Shown here piece by piece: positions 17,236 to 27,459 of a stretch of 64,000 nucleotides of DNA. The position numbers and the translations under genes were made by a program. Position 1 is the stretch's first letter. Each line of letters opens with the position of its first letter. Source of the DNA: Thalassolituus marinus (GTDB lineage Bacteria > Pseudomonadota > Gammaproteobacteria > Pseudomonadales > Oceanobacteraceae); assembly GCF_020320395.1 (NCBI RefSeq), contig NZ_JAEDAH010000088.1, positions 23,161-87,160 of the forward strand. The letters are read 5' to 3'. A model generated the notes under the pieces. It did not search any database and was not told the DNA's origin. It saw nothing but the letters and a program-made list of their open reading frames with translations.

Positions 17236-17844
17236 TCAGGCTTTGACGCCCAGCATATGGTGCAGGCCGCGTTCGACCATTTTCTCCATGCCGCGCGGTT
17301 TGCCGGCGGGGTCAAAGATCATGGATACCAGCATCTGGGCGTTACCCAGAGCCCAGCGAGCGCGTTCACGCGGTGCCAGTCCCTGCTCCAGAACGCCGGT
17401 CTTGATGCCTTTATCGATCTGCTTGGTGATGATATCCAGCAGCTTGTTCTGGAAATCAATGTAGCTCGGCCAGGTCTCGTCACGCACTGAGGCGCTCCAT
17501 TCCAGCCAGACTTTAATGTAGTTCGGGTTGTCTTCACAGGCCTGCATAAAGGCTTTCATGTGAGTGAAGATAGCTTCCATCGGATTATCTACTTCGGCGT
17601 ACACCGACTCTGCCAGGCTCAGCAGATAGCTTTCCACTTCGCTCAGCACGGCTTCTACCAGGGCTTCACGGGTTTTGAAGTAGTTAAATACAGTGGCGAC
17701 GGAGACACCGCCAATTTCAGCAATCTCAGTGTGACCGCCACGACCAATGCCCCGGTTGGCAAAAACTTCTACCGCCTTGGTGAGTAACAGGCGTTTCCGT
17801 TCTTCCGGTTGCAGGCGACGACGACCATCTACGGCTACAGGCAT
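17236..17844 (-). CDS. TetR-family regulator of the HapR/LuxR (quorum-sensing master regulator) type
   Basis: 202-residue TetR-fold regulator. The N-terminal HTH reads RGIGRGGHTEIAEIGGVSVA then TVFNYFKTREALV, and a later VWLEWSASVRDETWP stretch closely resembles Vibrio HapR/LuxR/SmcR as I remember them. That group controls density-dependent genes. ATG 17844 is chosen over the upstream TTG because AGAGG lies 8 bases before it. Its effector and targets are unknown. It stands alone, convergent with dapB. Confidence 0.8.
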   Translation of the reverse strand: MPVAVDGRRRLQPEERKRLLLTKAVEVFANRGIGRGGHTEIAEIGGVSVATVFNYFKTREALVEAVLSEVESYLLSLAESVYAEVDNPMEAIFTHMKAFMQACEDNPNYIKVWLEWSASVRDETWPSYIDFQNKLLDIITKQIDKGIKTGVLEQGLAPRERARWALGNAQMLVSMIFDPAGKPRGMEKMVERGLHHMLGVKA

Positions 17845-18158
17845 GAGCAAACCTCTCTGGCTCTTTTCTTTCTTATTCCGATCTGTTGCTTTTCAGCACC
17901 CACCGCAGGGTGAAAATGACAGCTCTCTCTGAGAATAATGTGCACTACAAACGGGCTTGTTAGTAGATTACCTTCTCAGTAAGACATGAAAAGCTGCAAT
18001 GGCGGCTGAGTGAAGTGATATTAAGTGTTATTTTGTATGTAACCAAGCGTAACAGACTGTAAAGAGTCGGGTTTGGCCTCAAAGTGTGAGTTATTCCTGA
18101 CTTTTTCTGGTGGTGGAGGCGAGCTGGGCATAAAGGAACAATCTGGCGGTAAGTTCAA

Positions 18159-18187
18159 TGGACATAAGACCCTGTTTTCAGTATCAT
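18159..18187 (+). promoter_or_regulatory. carAB promoter
   Basis: TGGACA (18159-18164), a 17-base spacer and TATCAT (18182-18187). This predicts a leader of about 160 bases before carA. Confidence 0.55.
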
Positions 18188-18209
18188 TTAGGGTTAGTTT
18201 AAGTACGCA

Positions 18210-18290
18210 CCGGAGCGGCCTTTTTTTGCCGCCGGAATCAGCACGAAATGAAGCGGGATGGAGTCTCTTAGTCGCCATTCCGCTTTTTTA
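18210..18290 (+). terminator. carA leader hairpins, attenuator-like
   Basis: A GCGGC-T7-GCCGC hairpin at about 18214-18234 is followed by a 10-bp stem AGCGGGATGG / CCATTCCGCT (18252-18261 with 18275-18284) running directly into T6. The second has the form of an intrinsic terminator placed between the promoter and the carA start. Confidence 0.6.
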
Positions 18291-18355
18291 CGACTGCAGA
18301 GTCCCTTCTTACCGGTGCCGAACTCGCAGTTTGTTCTTTGTTCGGGGATATAGCT

Positions 18356-19504
18356 TTGTCTACGCCAGCCATTCTAGCGCTTGAGGACGGCAGCATCTTC
18401 AAAGGTACCAGTATTGGTGCTGAAGGTCTGTCCGTAGGAGAGGTCGTGTTTAACACCTCTATGACCGGTTACCAGGAGATCCTGACCGATCCATCCTATG
18501 CCAACCAGATTGTTACCTTAACCTATCCACATATTGGTAACTACGGTACCAACAGCGAAGATGAAGAGTCTGATGGCATTCATGCCAAAGGCCTGATCAT
18601 TCGCGACCTGCCACTGGTTGCTTCCAACTTCCGCAGCGAACAGGCTCTCGATGCCTACCTGCAACAGCGCAATATTCTGGGTATTGCCGATATTGATACC
18701 CGTCGCCTGACCCGCATTCTGCGTGAGAAAGGCTCTCTGAATGGTTGTCTGATCGCCGCCGCTGATGCGCACTCTGAAGAGAGCGTGGCTAAGGCCATCG
18801 CTGAAGCCAAGAGTTTCCCTGGTCTGAAGGGCATGGATCTGGCGAAAGAAGTGACTGTCAAAGAATCCTACAAATGGACTGAGTCTGACTGGGTTCTGGG
18901 TCAGGGTTACGGTCAGCTGACTGACGCGAAATTCAAAGTCGTTGCTTATGACTTCGGTGTAAAACGTAATATTCTGCGCCTGCTGGCTGAGCGTGGTTGT
19001 GATCTGACGGTTGTGCCTGCACAGACACCGGCAGCCGACGTTCTGGCAATGAATCCCGATGGTGTGTTCCTGTCTAACGGCCCTGGCGACCCGGAGCCAT
19101 GTGGTTACGCCATTAAGGCTATCCAGGAAGTTCTGGAAACCAATATCCCTGTGTTTGGTATCTGCCTGGGTCACCAGCTGCTGGCGCTGGCTTCCGGTGC
19201 AAAAACTGTGAAGATGCCACATGGTCACCACGGTGGTAACCACCCGGTACAGGATCTGGAAAGCGGTAAGGTAATGATTACTTCTCAGAACCACGGTTTC
19301 GCGGTTGATGAAGCAACGCTGCCAGCCACTCTGAAAGCTACCCACAAGTCACTGTTCGACGGCACTCTGCAGGGTATCGCACGTACTGATAAGCCAGCGT
19401 TCAGCTTCCAGGGTCACCCTGAAGCCAGCCCGGGCCCGAAAGACGTAGCCCCACTGTTCGACCGTTTTATTGATCTGATGACAGCCGCCAAAGCTGGCCA
19501 ATAA
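18356..19504 (+). CDS. carA: carbamoyl-phosphate synthase small subunit
   Basis: 382-residue glutaminase subunit that supplies ammonia to CarB for carbamoyl phosphate (arginine and pyrimidines). The N-terminal CPSase domain contains [19 protein letters not shown]. The class I amidotransferase domain has the nucleophile in [16 protein letters not shown], then GHHGGNHPV, and the His/Glu pair in [11 protein letters not shown]. The start is TTG at 18356 with GGGG 8 bases upstream; a second in-frame TTG at 18338 has no ribosome site. First gene of carA-carB-greA. Confidence 0.96.
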   Translation: MSTPAILALEDGSIFKGTSIGAEGLSVGEVVFNTSMTGYQEILTDPSYANQIVTLTYPHIGNYGTNSEDEESDGIHAKGLIIRDLPLVASNFRSEQALDAYLQQRNILGIADIDTRRLTRILREKGSLNGCLIAAADAHSEESVAKAIAEAKSFPGLKGMDLAKEVTVKESYKWTESDWVLGQGYGQLTDAKFKVVAYDFGVKRNILRLLAERGCDLTVVPAQTPAADVLAMNPDGVFLSNGPGDPEPCGYAIKAIQEVLETNIPVFGICLGHQLLALASGAKTVKMPHGHHGGNHPVQDLESGKVMITSQNHGFAVDEATLPATLKATHKSLFDGTLQGIARTDKPAFSFQGHPEASPGPKDVAPLFDRFIDLMTAAKAGQ

Positions 19505-19520
19505 CAGGACTGACTGAGTT

Positions 19521-22500
19521 ATGCCAAAACGTACTGACATACAAAGTATTTTGATTATCGGCGCTGGCCCGATTGTTATCGGTCAGGCCTGTGAGTTTGA
19601 CTACTCCGGTGCCCAGGCTTGTAAAGCCCTGCGTGAAGAAGGCTTCCGTGTAATTCTGGTGAACTCTAACCCAGCCACCATTATGACTGACCCATCCATG
19701 GCCGATGCCACTTACATCGAGCCAATCACAGTGGAAGCGGTTGCCAAAATCATCGAAAAAGAACGCCCTGATGCGCTGCTGCCTACCATGGGTGGCCAGA
19801 CTGCACTGAACTGTGCGCTGGGTCTGGAATCCGCTGGCGTACTGAAAGAGTTCGGCGTTGAGATGATCGGTGCTAATGCCGACACTATCGACAAGGCAGA
19901 AGACCGTGATCGCTTTGACAAAGCCATGAAAGCGATTGGTCTGGAATGTCCTCGTGCTGGTATCGCGCACAGCATGGAAGAAGCTCGTGAAGTTCAGAAA
20001 ACTCTGGGTTTCCCTTGCATCATCCGTCCATCCTTCACCATGGGTGGTTCCGGTGGCGGTATTGCTTACAACAAAGAAGAGTTTGAAGAAATCTGTACTC
20101 GTGGTCTGGACCTGTCTCCAACCAATGAACTGCTGATCGACGAATCCCTGATCGGTTGGAAAGAGTACGAGATGGAAGTTGTGCGTGATAAGAACGACAA
20201 CTGCATCATCATCTGTTCTATCGAAAACTTCGATCCGATGGGTGTCCACACTGGTGACTCCATCACTGTGGCGCCTGCTCAGACTCTGACTGACAAAGAA
20301 TATCAGATCATGCGTGACGCCTCTCTGGCGGTACTGCGTGAAATCGGCGTAGAAACCGGTGGTTCTAACGTGCAGTTCGGTATCTGCCCGAACACTGGCC
20401 GTATGGTCGTGATCGAGATGAACCCACGTGTATCCCGTTCTTCTGCACTGGCATCCAAAGCAACCGGTTTCCCGATTGCGAAAGTAGCGGCCAAGCTGGC
20501 AGTGGGTTACACCCTGGATGAACTGCAGAATGACATTACTGGCGGTGCAACCCCGGCGTCGTTCGAACCGTCCATCGATTACGTTGTGACCAAGATTCCT
20601 CGTTTCACCTTCGAAAAATTCCCACAGGCTGATGGTCGTCTGACCACTCAGATGAAATCTGTTGGTGAGGTGATGGCGATTGGCCGTACTCAGCAGGAAT
20701 CCCTGCAGAAAGCTCTGCGTGGTCTGGAAGTTGGTGCGACTGGCTTCGACCCTAAAGTGGATCCGGCTGACGCAACGGCTCGTGACACTGTGATTGCACA
20801 GCTGGTAACGCCACAAGCTGAACGTATCTGGTACGTTGCCGATGCTTTCCGTCTGGGTATGACCGTTGAAGATGTATTCAACTACACCAAGATTGACCGC
20901 TGGTTCCTGGTGCAGATCGAAGATCTGGTGAAAGACGAGCAGCGCGTTGCTGAGCTGAGCCTGGCAGCGATGGACTACGATACCGTCTTCCGTCTGAAGC
21001 GTAAGGGTTTCTCTGACGCGCGCCTGTCTGAACTGCTGGGTATCACTGAGAAGTCATTCCGTAAGCACCGTCAGAAGCTGGGCGTGCGTCCGGTTTACAA
21101 ACGTGTGGATACCTGTGCGGCTGAATTTGCCACCGATACCGCTTACATGTACTCAACCTATGAGGAAGAGTGTGAAGCGAATCCAAGCGATCGTGAAAAA
21201 ATCATCGTTCTGGGTGGTGGTCCTAACCGTATTGGTCAGGGTATCGAGTTCGACTACTGCTGTGTACACGCAGCACTGGCGGCGAAGGAAGAAGGTTACG
21301 AAGCCATCATGGTTAACTGTAACCCGGAAACCGTATCCACCGACTATGACACCTCCGATCGTCTGTACTTCGAGCCAGTAACCCTGGAAGACGTGCTGGA
21401 AATCGTCGACAAAGAGCAGCCAAAAGGTGTGATCGTACAGTACGGTGGCCAGACGCCACTGAAACTGGCCGACGAACTGGAATCTGCCGGTGTGCCTATC
21501 ATTGGTACCTCTCCGGAAGCGATTGACCGTGCGGAAGACCGTGAGCGCTTCCAGCAGATGATTCAGCGTCTGGGCCTGAAGCAGCCTCAGAATGCGACCG
21601 TAACTTCCGCTGAGGAAGCGGTGGTGAAAGCAGCTGAAATCGGTTACCCGCTGGTTGTGCGTCCTTCCTACGTACTGGGTGGCCGTGCGATGGAAATTGT
21701 TAACGATGAGACTGCACTGCGTCGTTACATGACCGAAGCCGTTAAGGTATCCAACGATTCTCCGGTTCTGCTGGATTACTTCCTCGATCGCGCAGTAGAA
21801 GTCGATATCGACGCTATCTGTGATGGCGAGCAGGTTGTGATCGGCGGCATCATGCAGCACATCGAACAGGCGGGTATCCACTCCGGTGACTCCGCATGCT
21901 CTCTGCCACCATACAGCCTGCCGAAAGACGTGCAGGATCAGATGCGTGAGCAGGTTGCAGCCATGGCAAAAGAACTGGGTGTTGTCGGTCTGATGAATAC
22001 CCAGCTGGCCTGGCAGGATGGTGAAATCTACGTGATTGAGGTTAACCCTCGTGCATCCCGTACTGTACCGTTCGTGTCCAAGTGTATCGGTACCTCTCTG
22101 GCGGCGATTGCAGCCAAGGTGATGACCGGTAAGACTCTGGCTGAACTGGGCTTTACCAGTGAAGTCATTCCATCTTACTACTCGGTGAAAGAAGCGGTAT
22201 TCCCGTTCAATAAATTCCCGACTGTGGATCCGATTCTGGGCCCTGAAATGAAATCCACCGGTGAGGTGATGGGCGCAGGTGCAACCTTTGGTGAGGCTTT
22301 CTTCAAAGCTCAGCTGGGTGCCGGTGCGGGTCTGCCAACCAGCGGTACTGCCTTCGTCTCTGTGCGTGACGCTGACAAGCAGGGCGTAGTGGCTATGGCT
22401 AAGGGTCTGATCGAATGTGGTTTCAGCCTGGTGTCTACCGCAGGTACCTGTAAGGTGCTGCAGGAAGCAGGCGTTGCTGTTGAGCGTGTGAATAAAGTGA

Positions 22501-22736
22501 CTGAAGGTCGTCCTCACATCGTCGACATGATTAAAAACGATGAGATCTCTCTGATCGTTAACACGACAGAAGGTCCACAGGCGATTTCTGATTCAGCGGA
22601 TATTCGTCGCAGCGCGCTGCAGCACAAGGTTTACTACACCACCACGCTGGCGGGTGCAGAAGCTGTTGTTGAAGCACTGCGTTCAGAAGGTCTGAAAGAA
22701 GTTCGTCGTCTGCAGGAATTACACGCGACTGTATAA
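19521..22736 (+). CDS. carB: carbamoyl-phosphate synthase large subunit
   Basis: 1071-residue synthetase with two homologous ATP-grasp halves. The first begins [20 protein letters not shown] and contains [16 protein letters not shown]; the second begins [20 protein letters not shown] and contains [16 protein letters not shown]-terminal methylglyoxal-synthase-like domain ([15 protein letters not shown]) binds allosteric effectors. It forms carbamoyl phosphate from bicarbonate, two ATP and ammonia tunnelled from CarA, 16 bases upstream. Length is standard. Confidence 0.98.
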   Translation: MPKRTDIQSILIIGAGPIVIGQACEFDYSGAQACKALREEGFRVILVNSNPATIMTDPSMADATYIEPITVEAVAKIIEKERPDALLPTMGGQTALNCALGLESAGVLKEFGVEMIGANADTIDKAEDRDRFDKAMKAIGLECPRAGIAHSMEEAREVQKTLGFPCIIRPSFTMGGSGGGIAYNKEEFEEICTRGLDLSPTNELLIDESLIGWKEYEMEVVRDKNDNCIIICSIENFDPMGVHTGDSITVAPAQTLTDKEYQIMRDASLAVLREIGVETGGSNVQFGICPNTGRMVVIEMNPRVSRSSALASKATGFPIAKVAAKLAVGYTLDELQNDITGGATPASFEPSIDYVVTKIPRFTFEKFPQADGRLTTQMKSVGEVMAIGRTQQESLQKALRGLEVGATGFDPKVDPADATARDTVIAQLVTPQAERIWYVADAFRLGMTVEDVFNYTKIDRWFLVQIEDLVKDEQRVAELSLAAMDYDTVFRLKRKGFSDARLSELLGITEKSFRKHRQKLGVRPVYKRVDTCAAEFATDTAYMYSTYEEECEANPSDREKIIVLGGGPNRIGQGIEFDYCCVHAALAAKEEGYEAIMVNCNPETVSTDYDTSDRLYFEPVTLEDVLEIVDKEQPKGVIVQYGGQTPLKLADELESAGVPIIGTSPEAIDRAEDRERFQQMIQRLGLKQPQNATVTSAEEAVVKAAEIGYPLVVRPSYVLGGRAMEIVNDETALRRYMTEAVKVSNDSPVLLDYFLDRAVEVDIDAICDGEQVVIGGIMQHIEQAGIHSGDSACSLPPYSLPKDVQDQMREQVAAMAKELGVVGLMNTQLAWQDGEIYVIEVNPRASRTVPFVSKCIGTSLAAIAAKVMTGKTLAELGFTSEVIPSYYSVKEAVFPFNKFPTVDPILGPEMKSTGEVMGAGATFGEAFFKAQLGAGAGLPTSGTAFVSVRDADKQGVVAMAKGLIECGFSLVSTAGTCKVLQEAGVAVERVNKVTEGRPHIVDMIKNDEISLIVNTTEGPQAISDSADIRRSALQHKVYYTTTLAGAEAVVEALRSEGLKEVRRLQELHATV

Positions 22737-22764
22737 GTCGCGTGTTAATTAACAGGAGAGTGAA

Positions 22765-23241
22765 ATGCAGAAGTTTCCAATGACAGTTGAAGGTGAAAAA
22801 GCTCTGCGAGACGAGCTGCTGCACCTGAAAACTGTTGAGCGTCCCACTGTGATTGCTTCAATTGCAGAGGCCCGTGAACACGGTGACCTGAAAGAAAATG
22901 CTGAATATCACGCTGCGCGTGAACAGCAGGGTTTTATTGAAGGCCGTATTCAGGAAATTGAAGGCAAGCTGTCTAACGCTCAGGTTATCGATATCAAAGC
23001 TATTCCTCATACGGGGAAAGTGATTTTCGGTACCACTGTAACCATCATCAATCTTGATACGGACGAAAGCGTTACGTACAAAGTTGTGGGTGATGATGAA
23101 GCGGATATTAAAAACAATCGTATCTCTGTGTCTTCACCAATTGCGCGTGCGCTGATTGGTAAAGAAGAGGGTGATGTGGTTGCTGTTAAGGTTCCGAGTG
23201 GCGTTGTTGAATACGAAATTGATGAGGTTCAGCACCTCTGA
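22765..23241 (+). CDS. greA: transcription elongation factor GreA
   Basis: 158-residue factor that makes backtracked RNA polymerase cleave its transcript. The N-terminal coiled coil carries the tip acidic pair in [20 protein letters not shown]; the C-terminal FKBP-like domain ends [23 protein letters not shown] has AGGAGAG upstream. It follows carB by 28 bases in the conserved carAB-greA order and ends in a terminator. Confidence 0.97.
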   Translation: MQKFPMTVEGEKALRDELLHLKTVERPTVIASIAEAREHGDLKENAEYHAAREQQGFIEGRIQEIEGKLSNAQVIDIKAIPHTGKVIFGTTVTIINLDTDESVTYKVVGDDEADIKNNRISVSSPIARALIGKEEGDVVAVKVPSGVVEYEIDEVQHL

Positions 23242-23258
23242 TCTTAAGTATCAGCCAT

Positions 23259-23288
23259 AAAAAAACCGCGCTTTGCGCGGTTTTTTTA
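23259..23288. terminator. bidirectional terminator after greA
   Basis: A7-CCGCGC-TTT-GCGCGG-T7 hairpin between greA and the converging thioesterase gene. Confidence 0.9.
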
Positions 23289-23305
23289 TGGCCGTTGTTT
23301 AGTGT

Positions 23306-23830
23306 TTAAGGACACGGAATCAGCGGCAGGTCGTCAAAATCGAAATCATCGCTGTCGTCATCCTGTTCAATCGCCTTGAGCATGGCCTGCAGTTTGCGTT
23401 GAGCTTCGCGACGCTTAAGGGCTTTATTCCAGCGACGAATCTGATCTTCGTCACGCAGTTCCAGCTTCGGTACTTTTACTGGTCGGCCTTCATCACCCAT
23501 CGCCACCATAGTGAAGTAACAGGAGTGAGTATGGCGTACGGTTTTATTCTTGATGTTTTCAGCAACGACCTTGATGCCAATTTCCATCGAGGTGTTGCCG
23601 GTAAAGTTAACCGTCGCCAGAAAGCTGATCAGCTCTCCGATATAAATAGGCTCTTTGAAAAGTACGTTGTCCACAGACAGGGTTACGGCGTAAAAACCGC
23701 TGTAGCGCATTGCGCAGGTGTAGGCGACCTTATCGAGCAGTTTCAGTAACTCGCCGCCGTGCATCTTCCCTGAAAAATTGGCCATATCCGGAGTGACCAG
23801 TTCAGTCATCTCGGTTTGAATACTTTGCAT
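23306..23830 (-). CDS. hotdog-fold acyl-CoA thioesterase (YciA/ACOT type)
   Basis: 174-residue thioesterase. The hotdog core has GKMHGGELLKLLDKVAYTCA with the active-site Asp, VTLSVDNVLFKEPIYIGELI and TVRHTHSCYFTMVAM. The C-terminus is an unusual acidic tail (EQDDDSDDFDFDDLPLIPCP). It hydrolyses acyl-CoA. The start at 23830 (MQSIQTEMTELVTP) has AGAGG upstream; the frame extending to 23893 lacks support. The substrate range cannot be read from sequence. Confidence 0.85.
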   Translation of the reverse strand: MQSIQTEMTELVTPDMANFSGKMHGGELLKLLDKVAYTCAMRYSGFYAVTLSVDNVLFKEPIYIGELISFLATVNFTGNTSMEIGIKVVAENIKNKTVRHTHSCYFTMVAMGDEGRPVKVPKLELRDEDQIRRWNKALKRREAQRKLQAMLKAIEQDDDSDDFDFDDLPLIPCP

Positions 23831-23969
23831 TGCGCTTTTACCTCTGAACCAGAATCGGGTTTTGCCCGTGTATCGGCTGGTTGGGAATGTCATTTCCGGG
23901 CCGGGTGATGGCCTGGGGTATGAGGGCTAACAGGGGCGTATTCTAACGGATTATTGATGACTTAAAATG

Positions 23970-24001
23970 AAAAAAAGAAGCACCATCGTGGTGCTTCTTT
24001 G
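23970..24001 (-). terminator. fabA terminator
   Basis: On the minus strand an AGAAGCACCA / TGGTGCTTCT hairpin is followed by T6, 42 bases after the fabA stop. Confidence 0.85.
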
Positions 24002-24042
24002 CATGAAACAGGACAAATATGACGATACTGTCCGATATTTGA

Positions 24043-24558
24043 TCAGAAGTCTTCGGTTGAGGTGAACAGACCAACGCGCAGGTCATTTGCCCAATAAATT
24101 TCTTTGCCGTCCACTTCCATAACGGCATCGGCGATGCCCATTACCAGCTTCTGTTCCATTACGCGTTTAATGCTGATGCGGTAAGTAACCGTTTTCGCTG
24201 TTGGCAGTACCTGGCCACGGAATTTCACTTCGCCGCTGCCCAGTGCACGGCCGCGTCCTGGGTTGCCACGCCAGCCGAGGTAGAAACCAACCAGCTGCCA
24301 CATGGCATCCAGACCCAGACAGCCAGGCATTACCGGGTCGCTTTCAAAGTGACAGGCGAAGAACCACAGGTCCGGGTTGATATCGAGCTCTGCAACGATT
24401 TCGCCTTTGCCGTACTTACCACCTTCATCTGCGATGAGGGTAATACGATCCATCATCAGCATGTTAGGCAGTGGCAGACGGGCGTTGCCTTCGCCAAATA
24501 ATTCGCCACGGCCACAGGCCAGTAATTCTTCGCGGGTGTAACTGCTTTGGCGGGTCAT
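24043..24558 (-). CDS. fabA: beta-hydroxydecanoyl-ACP dehydratase/isomerase
   Basis: 171-residue FabA, which dehydrates 3-hydroxydecanoyl-ACP and isomerises the product to the cis-3 form, the branch point for unsaturated fatty acids. Features: [13 protein letters not shown], the catalytic His in [20 protein letters not shown], and QLVGFYLGW. The start at 24558 ([13 protein letters not shown]) has AGAGGA close upstream. It is downstream of a KAS III gene on the same strand instead of the Pseudomonas-style fabB partner. Confidence 0.96.
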   Translation of the reverse strand: MTRQSSYTREELLACGRGELFGEGNARLPLPNMLMMDRITLIADEGGKYGKGEIVAELDINPDLWFFACHFESDPVMPGCLGLDAMWQLVGFYLGWRGNPGRGRALGSGEVKFRGQVLPTAKTVTYRISIKRVMEQKLVMGIADAVMEVDGKEIYWANDLRVGLFTSTEDF

Positions 24559-24660
24559 GCGATCCTCTGTCTTTTTATCTGTCAGTAGTGAGTATGCCTG
24601 CACAGTGACATATTTGCACTGGGTTGGCTAATGAAGGTTTTTTGAACTGGGGGAACAAAT

Positions 24661-24683
24661 GGGTGCCGCAGAAGCCGGCACCC
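24661..24683 (-). terminator. hairpin between the KAS III gene and fabA
   Basis: 7-bp stem GGGTGCC / GGCACCC just after the KAS III stop, without a strong T run on the minus strand. It may be a weak terminator or an mRNA-stabilising hairpin. Confidence 0.4.
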
Positions 24684-24691
24684 ACAGGCAA

Positions 24692-25810
24692 TCAGACTTT
24701 CTCGACCAGCAGGCTGCCGATGGAGTAACCCGCACCAAAGGAGCAGATAATGCCCCGGTCGCCGGACTGGAAGTCATCCTGATAGCGGTGGAATGCAATC
24801 ACAGAGCCAGAGGAGGCTGTGTTGGCAAATTCGTCCAGAACAACCGGAGCTTCCAGAGCTTCCGGTAAGCGGCCGAGCAGTTTTTTCACGGCAAACATGT
24901 TCATGTTAACGTTTGCCTGGTGCAGCCACATACGTTTCAGGGCCGCAGCATCCTGATGTGTTTCGCTCAGTTGCTGCTCGAGGAAATTGGTCACCAGTGG
25001 CAGCAGTTCCTTGAATACTTTACGGCCGCGCTGTTTAAACGCGTAACGGTCTTCCGGCACGTTGTCAAAGCAGTAATCAGCGTAAGACTGATCGGTACGA
25101 ATGTTGTCGGAGTACTGAGTGAACTGTTTGGTGTTCAGAATGCGGAATGCATGCTCTGGCTTTGCTGTTTCTTCCGGCTCCAGAATCGCCGCTGTGGCCA
25201 CATCACCAAAAATGAAGTGGCTGTCGCGATCCTTGAAGTTCAGACCCGGTGTGGTGAACTCAGGGTTAACGAATAACACACATTTTGCTGTGCCAGCTTT
25301 CAGTGCTGTATAGGCGTTGATCAGGCCAAAGGTCGCGGATGAGCAGGCGATGCCCATGTCGTAAGCAAAACCGTTGATGCCCAGTTCACGCTGAATCTCA
25401 ACCGACATGCCAGGGTAGTCACGCTGACGGAAGGTGCTGGAGACAATGACCATGTCGATGTCATCCGCTGTTTTTCCTGCCTGTTCCATTGCTTTACGTG
25501 CGGCTGCAACACCCATGGTTACCATTTCCGGAGTCGAGCCTTCCTGGGTCATCGGAAATACAGGGTGCATGATGTCAGGGTTTACCAGACCGTCTTTGTA
25601 CATGACGTAACGTGCTTTGATGCCAGACGCTTTCTCGATGAACTCAGGGCTGGAATGCGTCAGTGCTTCGACTTCGCCCGCTTCGATAGCTGCTGCATTC
25701 TTTTCATTGAAGTTATCAACATACTGGTTAAACGCTGCGACCAGTTCCTCGTTGGTAATAACATGAGGAGGAATAAAAAGGCCGGTACCTGAGATAACAA
25801 TGTTGGACAT
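24692..25810 (-). CDS. beta-ketoacyl-ACP synthase III (FabH-like)
   Basis: 372-residue thiolase-fold condensing enzyme. The catalytic Cys is in GIACSSATFGLINAY, His in WLHQANVNMNMF, and Asn in FANTASSGSVIAF, the KAS III triad. The N-terminus MSNIVISGTGLFIPP gives the start at 25810. It is longer than E. coli FabH (about 317) and belongs to the long FabH2-like group, which can start fatty-acid chains from other acyl-CoAs. Position before fabA points to fatty-acid synthesis; the exact primer is unknown. Confidence 0.88.
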   Translation of the reverse strand: MSNIVISGTGLFIPPHVITNEELVAAFNQYVDNFNEKNAAAIEAGEVEALTHSSPEFIEKASGIKARYVMYKDGLVNPDIMHPVFPMTQEGSTPEMVTMGVAAARKAMEQAGKTADDIDMVIVSSTFRQRDYPGMSVEIQRELGINGFAYDMGIACSSATFGLINAYTALKAGTAKCVLFVNPEFTTPGLNFKDRDSHFIFGDVATAAILEPEETAKPEHAFRILNTKQFTQYSDNIRTDQSYADYCFDNVPEDRYAFKQRGRKVFKELLPLVTNFLEQQLSETHQDAAALKRMWLHQANVNMNMFAVKKLLGRLPEALEAPVVLDEFANTASSGSVIAFHRYQDDFQSGDRGIICSFGAGYSIGSLLVEKV

Positions 25811-25956
25811 GAATGATAAAACCTTTGTCGTGACTGGCATGGTGCAGAAGTCGCCGCTTCAGCACTCGATTCTGTTTTCCTCATTATTACCGGAAACGGG
25901 TCTTCCTGTCAGCCAACCTTGGTGTAAGCTGAAACCGTTCTGCGGAGAGTGAAAGC

Positions 25957-26337
25957 ATGATTCGTCAGTATCTGATACTGCTGCGCACATTCTGGCTGGG
26001 TGGCTTGTGGAGTGCAGCCTACCTGGTGCGGCCCCTGCTTGAGCACCGGGGATTCTTTCCTCAACACGGGCTGGAGGTCATGCATGCTGTGGTGGGGATT
26101 GGTGCCGTATGCGGAATTCTGATTTTCCTGCTGGCACGTATGTCGGGGCCGTTGCTCTGGTCTGAGTCGCCGCTGCAGCTACTACTGGTTATGGTGCTGC
26201 TGTCGTTTTGCTATTTCGGGCTGCTGCCCTGGTGGAAGTTACAGATGATCGTGGTGCACGCGATGTCTGTACTGGGCGTCATCTGGCTGTGGAAGGCGCC
26301 GGCGCTGGTTGTGCGAAAGGACAGGTACCGGGCATAG
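25957..26337 (+). CDS. DUF4149-family inner-membrane protein
   Basis: 126-residue hydrophobic protein with about four membrane segments (LLRTFWLGGLWSAAYLV, VVGIGAVCGILIFLLARM, LLLVMVLLSFCYFGLL, HAMSVLGVIWLWKAP). It resembles the DUF4149 protein found next to yhbY and rlmE in Pseudomonas. No enzymatic motif. Function unknown; its conserved location near carAB-greA and rlmE-ftsH is the main clue. Confidence 0.75.
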   Translation: MIRQYLILLRTFWLGGLWSAAYLVRPLLEHRGFFPQHGLEVMHAVVGIGAVCGILIFLLARMSGPLLWSESPLQLLLVMVLLSFCYFGLLPWWKLQMIVVHAMSVLGVIWLWKAPALVVRKDRYRA

Positions 26338-26353
26338 CCGATACCTGAGGGGC

Positions 26354-26656
26354 TTAGCGCTGCAGGTTAGACAGGTTAGCCTTGGCTTTCGGGTTCTTAC
26401 GCAGCAGCAGGGCGGTATTGCCAATTTGCTGTGGCATCTCAGCACCAGTGATACGCAGAATTTCAGCAATCACAGCCTTCTTAACCTCACGGTCGCCCAC
26501 TGAGATCTTAATTTTGATCAGCTCGTGGTCATCGAGTGCGCGGTTCAGTTCATCAATAACGCCTTCACTCAGGCCGTTACCTGCAACGGTCACGATCGGG
26601 TTCAGGGTATGACCAATGGCCCGGTAGGCCTTTTTCTGTTCGTTTGTCAGCGCCAT
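26354..26656 (-). CDS. yhbY: YhbY/CRS1-YhbY domain RNA-binding protein
   Basis: 100-residue CRM-domain protein (MALTNEQKKAYRAIGHTLNP, IVTVAGNGLSEGVIDEL, HELIKIKISVGDREVKKAV). The family binds pre-50S ribosomal particles. It is convergent with the DUF4149 gene and divergent from rlmE, the standard gammaproteobacterial arrangement. Length is normal. Confidence 0.95.
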   Translation of the reverse strand: MALTNEQKKAYRAIGHTLNPIVTVAGNGLSEGVIDELNRALDDHELIKIKISVGDREVKKAVIAEILRITGAEMPQQIGNTALLLRKNPKAKANLSNLQR

Positions 26657-26757
26657 ATTGGTTCGGTAGCTCGTATATTCAGTGATAGAATGGGTCTTTC
26701 TGCCGGTTTTGCAGTGACCTTTCCGGCATTATACCTCACCCTGAAGCAGGAGCCTGC

Positions 26758-27378
26758 ATGGCGCGTTCAAAAAGCAGCGCAGATTGGTTGCGCGAGCATG
26801 TTGACGACATCTATGTCCACAAAGCCCAACAGGATGGCTACCGTACCCGCGCCAGCTATAAGCTGATTGAGCTGGACGAGAAAGATCAGCTGATCAAGCC
26901 GGGAATGACCATTATTGATCTTGGTTCCGCACCGGGTGGCTGGTCTCAGGTGGTTGCTCGCAAGCTCGATGGCGGCGGTGTGATTATTGCCTCAGATATT
27001 TTGCCTATGGATCCGATAGCTGATGTGAATTTCATTCAGGGCGACTTTACGGAAGAATCAGTATTCGATGAACTCATGGCGGTGGTCGATGGTCGACCAG
27101 TAGACCTTGTAATTTCCGATATGGCCCCCAATATGAGTGGAGTAGCCTCAATTGATCAGCCCGGATCCATGTATCTGGTGGAACTGGCGCTGGATATGGC
27201 TCGTCAGGTGTTAAAACCTAACGGTCAGTTTGTGGCTAAGGTTTTTCAGGGAGAAGGCTTCGATGAGTACATTCGTGATGTGCGTGAATCCTTCTCTAAG
27301 GTATTGATCCGTAAGCCCAAGGCTTCCCGGGCAAGATCGCGGGAAGTGTATGTGGTCGGGAAAGGTTTCCGCGCTTAG
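26758..27378 (+). CDS. rlmE: 23S rRNA (uridine-2'-O-)-methyltransferase RlmE (FtsJ/RrmJ)
   Basis: 206-residue SAM-dependent enzyme that methylates U2552 of 23S rRNA late in 50S assembly. The SAM site is [19 protein letters not shown]; the catalytic Lys-Asp-Lys-Glu set includes K in RASYKLIE, D in [12 protein letters not shown] and K in [16 protein letters not shown] 26758 follows an AGGAG. It lies upstream of ftsH, with which it is usually co-transcribed. Confidence 0.97.
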   Translation: MARSKSSADWLREHVDDIYVHKAQQDGYRTRASYKLIELDEKDQLIKPGMTIIDLGSAPGGWSQVVARKLDGGGVIIASDILPMDPIADVNFIQGDFTEESVFDELMAVVDGRPVDLVISDMAPNMSGVASIDQPGSMYLVELALDMARQVLKPNGQFVAKVFQGEGFDEYIRDVRESFSKVLIRKPKASRARSREVYVVGKGFRA

Positions 27379-27459
27379 CCAATGCTTGCTAAGCTAATGA
27401 ATTAAAGGGTCTGCCGCACATGGGCAGCAGACGACCAAGCCAGTGAGGTAGTGCCGGAT

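Larger units (their letters stand above)
17851..18355. other. 505-bp intergenic region: upstream of the TetR gene and carA leader
   Basis: No credible gene. It holds the TetR-gene promoter side with a quasi-palindrome ACAAACGGGCTTGT near 17946, and the carA promoter and leader described separately. A frame at 18073-18384 lacks any family resemblance and overlaps the leader hairpins. Confidence 0.5.

Noticed and set aside
18073..18384. 103-codon frame upstream of carA
   Set aside because: It crosses the carA promoter and leader hairpins and overlaps the carA start; no similarity to any family.
19467..22517. Long open frames of about 450 codons each opposite carB
   Set aside because: No family resemblance, low-complexity composition, and they mirror the codon use of carB.
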